A stretch of DNA of 25,462 bases from an uncultured Erysipelotrichaceae bacterium (GTDB lineage Bacteria; Bacillota_I; Bacilli_A; Erysipelotrichales; Erysipelotrichaceae). Numbering within the stretch: the stretch's first letter is position 1; every line of letters begins with the position of its first letter. Position numbers and translations under genes: made by a program. Shown here in pieces: positions 16,977 to 22,813 of the stretch. Under the pieces are notes generated by a model. It saw only the letters and a program-made list of their open reading frames with translations. It was not told where the DNA came from and did no database searches. The stretch spans positions 1 to 25,462 of the forward strand of contig CALCFG010000100.1 of the NCBI GenBank assembly GCA_937900565.1. The letters are read 5' to 3'.

Positions 16977-16982
16977 AGTATA
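16977..16982 (-). promoter_or_regulatory. -10 box of the glycosyltransferase gene, predicted leaderless start
   Basis: TATACT (five of six consensus bases) is followed by six bases (AGTTAT) and then the ATG. Transcription at the normal distance would start on the ATG. No -35 is recognisable, because the yneF terminator hairpin fills that place. Confidence 0.5.
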
Positions 16983-16983
16983 C

Positions 16984-17012
16984 AAAAAATAAGGGGAATC
17001 CCCTTATTTTTT
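16984..17012 (-). terminator. Intrinsic terminator of the yneF-like gene
   Basis: A 13-bp stem (16984-16996 with 17000-17012) has a 3-base loop and a GGGG/CCCC core flanked by A and T runs. It overlaps the gene's stop codon at 17004-17006. Confidence 0.88.
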
Positions 17013-17261
17013 AGCTTTATCTTTTTTATTGTCTTTGTTATCAATATCTTGTCCCATTGATTTTAAGACGGCACGAATTTGTGCTTCACTAGGTTTACGA
17101 CCCATTTGCATAAACATCGCACGAATCATTTTTTCGTTGACTGGCGGATTTTCTTTTAATTGTTTTTCAAAGTTTTTACGTGTGAAGTAATAACCTAACA
17201 AACCACCGACAATTAAACCAACGATTAAACTCCCAATGGAGTAGCCTAATACATTGCCCAT
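17004..17261 (-). CDS. yneF: YneF (UPF0154) family membrane protein
   Basis: An 85-residue protein with one N-terminal membrane helix (about 5-27, glycine rich), the characteristic GYYFTRKNFEKQLKENPPVNE junction, and the family core MIRAMFMQMGRKPSEAQIRAVLKSM. The basic DNKDNKKDKAKK tail should be cytoplasmic. Family function is unknown. The ATG at 17261 is supported by AAGGAG, and the gene has its own promoter. It is followed by a terminator whose stem includes the stop codon. Confidence 0.92.
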   Translation of the reverse strand: MGNVLGYSIGSLIVGLIVGGLLGYYFTRKNFEKQLKENPPVNEKMIRAMFMQMGRKPSEAQIRAVLKSMGQDIDNKDNKKDKAKK

Positions 17262-17291
17262 ATAAATATCTCCTTAAAACTTATAACAACA

Positions 17292-17320
17292 ATCATAAAC
17301 GATTTTTACCAAATTGTCAT
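17292..17320 (-). promoter_or_regulatory. Promoter of the yneF-like gene
   Basis: On minus there is ATGACA (17320-17315), a 17-base spacer, and TATGAT (17297-17292); each box matches five of six consensus bases. Confidence 0.65.
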
Positions 17321-17340
17321 TAATCTTTACTTTACCAACA

Positions 17341-17496
17341 AAAAAGCCAAGAAGCGATGATATATCCCCGGGTTAGTCCAGGTGGGTATTCTTATTTGTG
17401 GATTAGGATTCTAACGACGTAGCTAGCTTTCAACACACCACAAGATAATCAGAATTCCCGTATATCAAAATGTCGGAAATAGTGCAGCCCCTTGGC
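17341..17496 (-). ncRNA. ssrS: 6S RNA
   Basis: About 156 nt. The ends form a 10-bp closing stem: GCCAAGGGGC at the 5' end pairs with GCTTCTTGGC, with G-U pairs, followed by a T run that acts as terminator. Inside, a long arm pairs around GGGAATTCTGATTATCTTGTGG and the later CCACAAATAAGAATACCC, leaving unpaired flanks that form the expected central bubble. A small CCTGG...CCCGGGG hairpin lies on the 3' side. This layout mimics an open promoter, the basis for 6S RNA binding to sigma-A RNA polymerase in stationary phase. The position just downstream of hisS-aspS is the one occupied by 6S-1 RNA (bsrA) in Bacillus subtilis. The assignment rests on structure, promoter and synteny, not on a covariance search. 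Confidence 0.82.
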
Positions 17497-17502
17497 ATTT
17501 TC

Positions 17503-17530
17503 ATTATACAAAATTAAATCCGCTTGGCAA
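17503..17530 (-). promoter_or_regulatory. Strong promoter of the 6S RNA gene
   Basis: On minus there is TTGCCA (17530-17525), a 16-base spacer, and a perfect TATAAT (17508-17503). The start predicted six bases after the -10 is G17496, the first base of the closing stem. Between this promoter and aspS (17531-17601) I see only AT-rich sequence and no clear terminator. Confidence 0.82.
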
Positions 17531-17601
17531 CGCTTTTTCTCTAATAATTTTTGTCAAGATAAAAAGCATTAAATTATTGATCAATTTACAATTTTTTGAA
17601 A

Positions 17602-19356
17602 CTACTTGGAACTGATTTCAATACCTAAATCTTCCAATTGTTTTGGATCAACCGTATTTGGTGCATCACTCATCAAACACGTTGCACTTGCTGTTTTAGG
17701 GAAAGCCACAACATCACGGATATTGTCCGTTTTTGCCAACAACATAACTAAACGTTCTAGGCCGATACCCACACCTCCATGCGGAGGTGTTCCATATTGG
17801 AAAGCATCCAAGAAGAAACCAAACTTAGCTTGTGCTTGTTCTTTGCTCATGCCAATCGCTTCAAATACCTTTTCTTGCAAATCTTGATCATGAATCCGAA
17901 TTGAACCGCTTAACAATTCATAACCATTTAATACCAAATCATATGCGCGAGAATAACAATTCGCTGGATCAGTGAACAGTTTATCCACATCTTCCAAATT
18001 TGGTGACGTAAATGGGTGATGTGCAGCCACATATCGATGATCATTTTCATCATATTCAAACATAGGGAAGTTAGTAATCCAAGCAAATTCATATTTGTTT
18101 TCATCAATTAAATTCAATTGGTGTCCTAATTTACTACGCAATGCTCCCATACTTGTAAATGCAGTACTGTATTTATCTGCAACAAAGAAAACTATATCCC
18201 CATTATTCGCATTTAATTTATTTTTTAAAGCATCCACTTCTTCTGTTGTAACTACTTTAGCAATGCTTCCAGATATTGAATCATCTATTTTTAAATAAGC
18301 AAGTGCTTTGGCGCCGAAGATTTTAACAGTTTCTGTTAATGCATCAATAGCTTTTCGCGAAAACAAGTTATTACCATTAGTAACTTTTAATGCAACAACA
18401 CGTCCACTTTCACTTAATACATTTTTAAAGATAGCAAATTCCGTATTTGCAAATACGTCACTCACATCTGACAACGGTAAGTCAAAACGTAAATCTGGTT
18501 TATCAGAACCGTACGTTTCCATTGCATCTTTCCAATGAATTTGTCTGAATTTTTCAGTTAAATCTACATTTATCGTACTCTTAAATATTGAACGCATTAA
18601 GCCTTCAACCAGATCGTAAATATCTTCTTCTTCTACAAAACTCATTTCAATATCGATTTGGTCAAATTCTGGTTGGCGGTCGGCGCGTAAATCTTCATCA
18701 CGGAAACAACGTGCAATTTGGAAATATTTATCCAAACCTGCAATCATGCACAATTGTTTATAAATTTGTGGAGATTGCGGTAATGCATAAAATTCCCCAT
18801 GGCTCAAACGTGAAGGAACTAAGTAATCACGTGCACCTTCAGGGGTGGATTTACTTAAAATCGGTGTTTCAATTTCTAAAAAGCCTCGATCATTTAAGTA
18901 ATTACGCGCTGTAATTGTTACTTGATTTCTTAATTTTAAAATATTTTGTAAATAAGGACGTCTTAAGTCCAAATAACGATATTTTAAACGTGTATCTTCT
19001 AACGCATCTGTATCATCACTAATAATGATTGGTGTTGTTTTAGCACTATTAATAATTTCCACCGAATCTACTAATACTTCAATTTCCCCAGTGACAAGTT
19101 TAGGATTTGGAACATCTTTTACTTGTACTGTTCCACTTACCTTTAAAATATATTCATTACGAACATCTTTTATTAAATCTGCATGTTGATCATCAAAGGT
19201 AATTTGGGTAATTCCTTCCCGATCTCTTAAATCGATAAATACCAACGAACCTAAATTACGGCGTTTACTCACCCAACCGATCAAACTCACTGTTTCACCA
19301 GCATTTACTTTGCGCAATTGACCACAGTTATGACTTCGATAAAAACGTTTACTCAT
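17602..19356 (-). CDS. aspS: Aspartyl-tRNA synthetase
   Basis: A class II synthetase charging tRNA-Asp. The 584 residues match the bacterial type, with an N-terminal OB anticodon-binding domain (about 1-105; SLIGWVSKRRNLGSLVFIDLRDREG), the catalytic core with motif 2 FRDEDLRADRQPEFDQIDIEM, the bacterial GAD insertion (about 280-410) and motif 3 GIGLERLVMLLAKTDNIRDVVAFPK. The start at 19356 overlaps the 3' end of hisS by 8 bases; the nearest ribosome site (GGAG) is 15 bases away, so translation is probably coupled. It is the second gene of the T-box-controlled hisS-aspS operon. Whether it charges only tRNA-Asp or also tRNA-Asn cannot be read from the sequence alone. Confidence 0.97.
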   Translation of the reverse strand: MSKRFYRSHNCGQLRKVNAGETVSLIGWVSKRRNLGSLVFIDLRDREGITQITFDDQHADLIKDVRNEYILKVSGTVQVKDVPNPKLVTGEIEVLVDSVEIINSAKTTPIIISDDTDALEDTRLKYRYLDLRRPYLQNILKLRNQVTITARNYLNDRGFLEIETPILSKSTPEGARDYLVPSRLSHGEFYALPQSPQIYKQLCMIAGLDKYFQIARCFRDEDLRADRQPEFDQIDIEMSFVEEEDIYDLVEGLMRSIFKSTINVDLTEKFRQIHWKDAMETYGSDKPDLRFDLPLSDVSDVFANTEFAIFKNVLSESGRVVALKVTNGNNLFSRKAIDALTETVKIFGAKALAYLKIDDSISGSIAKVVTTEEVDALKNKLNANNGDIVFFVADKYSTAFTSMGALRSKLGHQLNLIDENKYEFAWITNFPMFEYDENDHRYVAAHHPFTSPNLEDVDKLFTDPANCYSRAYDLVLNGYELLSGSIRIHDQDLQEKVFEAIGMSKEQAQAKFGFFLDAFQYGTPPHGGVGIGLERLVMLLAKTDNIRDVVAFPKTASATCLMSDAPNTVDPKQLEDLGIEISSK

Positions 19357-20641
19357 GATGATGACTTTCTACTCCTTCCCATGCATCAATTTTTTGAACC
19401 AATGCATTAATATCGACATTTACTTGTTCATTAATTTGTGTATTTTTTACATTAACACTGTGATTTTTAACTTCATCTTCACCTAAAATGACAATGTATT
19501 TTGCGTTTAAACGTTCGCAAGATTTAAATTGTGATTTCATGCTGCGATTTGCATAATTTACTTCACAACGATATCCATTAGCTCTTAGCATCGAAGCAAC
19601 TTGCAGTGCTTCTTGTTTAACATTACCTAAACTAATAACATAAGCATCCATTGCATCCGCATCACTGTCAAAAACACCTTCAGCTTCACATAAAATCATT
19701 AAACGCTCCATCCCCATGGCAAAACCAATACCACTTTGACTAGGTCCATCAAAATATTCAACCAAATTATCATAACGGCCGCCACCAAATACCGTCGATT
19801 GTGCGCCCGATTCAGGATTAGTAGAAACAACTTCAAATACAGTATCGGTGTAATAATCCAATCCTCTAACTAACCGTTGATCCACTTCATAAGGAATCCC
19901 TAAAGCATCCAATGCATTTTTAACTTCTAGGAAATAAGCTTTGCTTTCAGGTGTTAACGAATCTTCAATACGTGGTGGATTTTTCATGCACTCATGTTCA
20001 TGATCTACTTTACAATCCAATAAACGTAATACGTTTTGTTCATAGCGACGTTGGCAATCACCACATAATTCTGGTAAATACGGTTCAAAGTATTCCTTCA
20101 ATGCTTGACGGTAATTTTCTCTTGATTGCGCATCCCCTAATGTATTTATCAATACTTTAATTTGCGATAATCCCAATGCTTTTAAAATGGAATAACCAAA
20201 CGCTAATACTTCAGCATCCACGTAAGGGGATTTTTCACTGAAGTTTTCTATCCCAAACTGATAAAACTGCCGTTGACGCCCTTTTTGCGGACGTTCATAA
20301 CGAAACATCGGTCCAAAATAATAGAACTTATTGCTTAATTCTCCATTTGCAAACAATTTATGTTGCACATACGAACGTACAACGCCTGCCGTTCCTTCTG
20401 GTCTTAATGTCAATGAATCCTTGTTATTAATTGAAAATGTATACATTTCTTTATTCACAACATCACTGGAATCATTTTCACGTTTAAACACTGCAGTATC
20501 TTCAAAGATTGGCGTTTTCATTTCTTGATAGTTGTAAAGGTAACAAAATTCTTTAAATACGTCTTCAATTTGTTGCCAACAACGTGCTTCTTTTCCAAAA
20601 ATATCAACAGTGCCTCGTGCAGCTTGTAATTTTTTTCCCAT
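19349..20641 (-). CDS. hisS: Histidyl-tRNA synthetase
   Basis: A class II synthetase charging tRNA-His. The 430 residues fit the family. Visible motifs are the N-terminal ARGTVDIFGKEARCWQQIE, motif 2 FRYERPQKGRQRQFYQFGIE, the His-specific RLVRGLDYYTDTVFEV loop, motif 3 GIGFAMGMERLMIL, and a C-terminal anticodon-binding domain (about 330-430). It ends in the residues ESHHHE, where the codons overlap the aspS start. The ATG at 20641 follows AGAAGGAGGAG. Expression is governed by the T-box leader immediately upstream. Confidence 0.97.
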   Translation of the reverse strand: MGKKLQAARGTVDIFGKEARCWQQIEDVFKEFCYLYNYQEMKTPIFEDTAVFKRENDSSDVVNKEMYTFSINNKDSLTLRPEGTAGVVRSYVQHKLFANGELSNKFYYFGPMFRYERPQKGRQRQFYQFGIENFSEKSPYVDAEVLAFGYSILKALGLSQIKVLINTLGDAQSRENYRQALKEYFEPYLPELCGDCQRRYEQNVLRLLDCKVDHEHECMKNPPRIEDSLTPESKAYFLEVKNALDALGIPYEVDQRLVRGLDYYTDTVFEVVSTNPESGAQSTVFGGGRYDNLVEYFDGPSQSGIGFAMGMERLMILCEAEGVFDSDADAMDAYVISLGNVKQEALQVASMLRANGYRCEVNYANRSMKSQFKSCERLNAKYIVILGEDEVKNHSVNVKNTQINEQVNVDINALVQKIDAWEGVESHHHE

Positions 20642-20660
20642 AACTCCTCCTTCTACTTAA

Positions 20661-20692
20661 AAACGTCCTTGGAAAAACTTCCAAGGACGTTT
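20661..20692 (-). terminator. Regulated terminator of the T-box leader
   Basis: A 13-bp stem (20661-20673 with 20680-20692, 6-base loop) ends in T5 on minus, about 20 bases before hisS. Its 5' arm CGTCCTT is the partner of the T-box in the antiterminator. Confidence 0.93.
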
Positions 20693-20889
20693 ATTAATTA
20701 CCGCGGTACCACCTTAGTTCATGTTAACTATTTAAACATGCACTCAATTCGATAACGGCGTTACCCGGAAAATTCTACTGCATTCAAATTTTCATCTCCG
20801 TAGTGTCCACTAAGCTTTCCATTAAATACTTGCACCAAAACGTATTCTCTCTAATAACTTTAAGCTTAGATAATCTACATCTAAGATTT
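20661..20889 (-). promoter_or_regulatory. T-box riboswitch leader of hisS-aspS
   Basis: The conserved T-box AAGGTGGTACCGCG lies at 20702-20715, with bulge residues TGGT for the tRNA acceptor end. Upstream are Stem I, with an AGAGAG element and a distal GGTGCAAGTA loop, an AACGCCGTTA element of Stem IIA/B, and a CATGTT...AACATG Stem III. In Stem I, CTAAGCTT pairs with AAGCTTAG and GTAG with CTAC. The loop strand between them reads TGGACA, so the codon before the conserved purine is GAC (Asp, 20807-20805); CAC (His) overlaps it by one base (20805-20803). Uncharged tRNA should stabilise the antiterminator (AAGG with CCTT at the terminator's 5' arm) and permit expression. Confidence 0.93.
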
Positions 20890-20895
20890 GACTGT

Positions 20896-20924
20896 ATTGT
20901 ATCACGAGTTAATATTTTTGCCCA
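20896..20924 (-). promoter_or_regulatory. Promoter of the hisS-aspS leader
   Basis: TGGGCA (20924-20919), a 17-base spacer and TACAAT (20901-20896), extended by TG two bases upstream. The predicted start is near 20889. The -35 lies only 15 bases past the stop of the SSB-like gene, and no terminator separates them. Confidence 0.65.
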
Positions 20925-20938
20925 TTAATTTTTATTTT

Positions 20939-21385
20939 CTAGTTAGCAAAATGGGTAACCCAAAAATCTTGAATTGTAATTCCAACTTCTTGATGATCAA
21001 CACCATCATTACTTTGCCATTGATTTACTGAAGCATTACCCACAATAACCACTCTATTTCCGGCCTTCATAATTTTATCCATTCGCTGCGCAATGGCATT
21101 AAACCCCGTTACTTTTAATGTATGATAGGTATCTTCATCACTTCGACTTGTATAGATAGCAGATTCATCCACCGCTAACGTTTTTAATAAATAGTCGATG
21201 GCATAATTTTGATTGACAATATTAACACTTGCATTGGCAATAACGGTTGTTTTGCCTTCACTATTATCAACCTCACGCAATGTCACAGGACGTGTTTTAG
21301 AAACATATCCTTCCAATGTAATAACAATATTATTTTCTTTACCTTTAGTAATCACGCAATGCGTGTTATTTGTTTTGTTTTTCAT
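20939..21385 (-). CDS. SSB-like OB-fold protein, last gene of the sortase operon
   Basis: A 148-residue soluble protein. The second half resembles single-stranded DNA-binding proteins: VTGFNAIAQRMDKIMKAGNRVVIVG followed by a strand pair around a turn (NQWQSNDGVDHQEV) and a closing TIQDFWV. The first half (IVITLEGYVSKTRPVTLREV, then IANASVNI) fits the first OB strands, with a longer connection (about 60-85) than in typical SSB. There is no acidic DDIPF-type tail; it ends in HFAN. So it may bind ssDNA without recruiting the usual SSB partners. The start overlaps the sortase stop (ATGA) and is preceded by AAAGGA. A housekeeping SSB role is unlikely from context; a role in a mobile element or in a DNA-handling surface system is speculation. 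Confidence 0.7.
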   Translation of the reverse strand: MKNKTNNTHCVITKGKENNIVITLEGYVSKTRPVTLREVDNSEGKTTVIANASVNIVNQNYAIDYLLKTLAVDESAIYTSRSDEDTYHTLKVTGFNAIAQRMDKIMKAGNRVVIVGNASVNQWQSNDGVDHQEVGITIQDFWVTHFAN

Positions 21386-22167
21386 TTCAAAATCCTTTCA
21401 ATTTCGTGTGCAAATACAACATAACGATAGTTTTTATGTTGCATATCACAACTGACTAATGTTATATATTTTTCCTGTTCTGTTAAACCAAGTTCTCTTA
21501 TCTGAATAATAGCGTCTTTATCTGCTTCCATCATTTTTTCTACATCAGTTTTACTTAGATTTGCTTGCAACCAATTGGCACTTACCAATGAGTCAGATTC
21601 CACATCATAACGGGCCATAAAGATTATTTCATATGTTGATTTAGCAAATGATTCTTCCAATATAAAGGTTGCATGTATATTAAAATAATCGCTGTCGAGA
21701 TATTGCTTTAAAAATGTAAACATTCGATTATTTGCATAAGATGCATGCCCATTGATGCGTAAATTATTGCTTGAATTCAATGGTGTTTGTTCATCCAAAA
21801 AAGCGCACCCTAGCGTATCATCTTCAAAAAATACATTATGAGTCATCCAATAATCACCCCATTGTTTATTTTTGGATTCAACTATTGGAATATTCCGCAG
21901 AATGCCTCGATCATTAAATGAAAGCAACCCAAACACATACGGATTGATATCCATATACTCTTCCAATGAATAAGGGATAATATCTTCTTCAAAGATACTT
22001 GCTTTCGAGATGTTTTCTTTCTCAATCCGTTGTGTTAAGTTTTCAGATGAACTAATTGGTTTATTCAAATAAGCTAAAGCAAAACCAAAAAAAATGAGTA
22101 AAATAACAAATGTTACTTTAACCCATTTTCTAAAATGTCTTTTTCTTTTTACTTTGAATGGTAACAT
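21382..22167 (-). CDS. Class B-like sortase
   Basis: A membrane-anchored cysteine transpeptidase of about 261 residues. It has a basic N-terminus (KVKRKRHFRKWVK), one membrane helix (about 16-34), then a sortase beta-barrel: YWMTHNVFFEDDTLGCAFLD as in SrtB proteins, INGHASYANNRMFTFL with catalytic His141, ITLVSCDMQ with catalytic Cys240, and NYRYVVFA with Arg248. All three active residues are intact. The start is uncertain: a TTG at 22191 and the ATG at 22167 both lie inside the preceding gene, and neither has a ribosome site. The ATG gives a 38-base overlap. No in-frame ATG, GTG or TTG occurs soon after the upstream stop. Expression is probably coupled to the preceding gene. Confidence 0.88.
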   Translation of the reverse strand: MLPFKVKRKRHFRKWVKVTFVILLIFFGFALAYLNKPISSSENLTQRIEKENISKASIFEEDIIPYSLEEYMDINPYVFGLLSFNDRGILRNIPIVESKNKQWGDYWMTHNVFFEDDTLGCAFLDEQTPLNSSNNLRINGHASYANNRMFTFLKQYLDSDYFNIHATFILEESFAKSTYEIIFMARYDVESDSLVSANWLQANLSKTDVEKMMEADKDAIIQIRELGLTEQEKYITLVSCDMQHKNYRYVVFAHEIERILK

Positions 22168-22813
22168 AAGCACTATAGCCAATCGTTGCAATAATCAATA
22201 AACAACCAACACCAATCACAAGATATTTAAGACCTTGTTCTTTATTATTAATGTCTGAAAGTTCGTTTGCTTCAGGCATTTGTGTGGATGAATTAATTGA
22301 TAAATCATCTAAGGAAGGTGTAATTATTGGAGCAGTTGTTGGCACTTGTTTATCTTCCATCGTTTCTTTCGGATTACTTACTGCATAAACTTTAGTTTCA
22401 CTGCCACTTGTTGAATCAAGATTACATTCACCACTCCCCCATAATAAATTTCCATCCAAATCATAGACATTGCCACATTCATCCATTTCGCGCACTTCTT
22501 CAACATCTACGGATTCACTTTCATTCACCTTTGCACCACTGTCATCATTGTTGGCATTGTTTATCAAGTGTTGCTCATAGATTGTAAAATCTGTAATGCT
22601 CGTTTCGATTGGTTGAATAGGAACTTCGCTTACAATTGGTGTCATGGTTGGTAATAAATGTGTGCATTGGTTTTGATAACAAAAATAGCCAGCTTCACAC
22701 TGACTATCATAACGACAATAATTATCATTATTATGCATATCCTTCGGTTGAGCTCTTATGGGCATTGCACCATACACGAGCAATATTAATAAAATACACA
22801 TTCGTTTCATCAT
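22130..22813 (-). CDS. Cysteine-rich exported protein with C-terminal membrane anchor
   Basis: A 227-residue protein I do not recognise. A signal peptide covers about 1-21 (MMKRMCILLILLVYG, predicted cut near RA-QP). Next is a compact Cys motif, C33-x5-C39-x5-C45-x4-C50 (YCRYDSQCEAGYFCYQNQC), with a spacing reminiscent of EB or Dickkopf-type Cys modules. A Thr/Pro/Ser/Glu-rich linker contains a second Cys pair (C113, C130) around NVYDLDGNLLWGSGEC. A membrane helix (about 196-216) ends in QSKKKKTF. The layout of helix plus basic tail resembles a sortase substrate, but no LPxTG-like motif precedes the helix. The start overlaps the upstream stop (ATGATG) and follows AAAGGAGAG. The sortase gene begins within its 3' end. 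Confidence 0.82.
   Translation of the reverse strand: MMKRMCILLILLVYGAMPIRAQPKDMHNNDNYCRYDSQCEAGYFCYQNQCTHLLPTMTPIVSEVPIQPIETSITDFTIYEQHLINNANNDDSGAKVNESESVDVEEVREMDECGNVYDLDGNLLWGSGECNLDSTSGSETKVYAVSNPKETMEDKQVPTTAPIITPSLDDLSINSSTQMPEANELSDINNKEQGLKYLVIGVGCLLIIATIGYSAYVTIQSKKKKTF

Noticed and set aside
17341..17496. SRP RNA, tmRNA or RNase P RNA instead of 6S RNA
   Set aside because: No SRP Alu or GNAR-type tetraloop domain, no tmRNA tRNA-like ends or tag frame, and too short for RNase P; closing stem and synteny fit 6S.
17552..17557. Perfect TTGACA on minus between aspS and the 6S RNA gene
   Set aside because: No -10-like hexamer lies 16-18 bases downstream; the 6S RNA start is better explained by TTGCCA/TATAAT.
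17535..17575. GCTTTTT...AAAAAGC inverted repeat after aspS
   Set aside because: Loop of over 20 bases, AT-only stem ends and no U-tract; not convincing as a terminator.
18588..18914. 108-residue plus-strand ORF within aspS
   Set aside because: Antisense to conserved aspS motif 2 region; no start signals.
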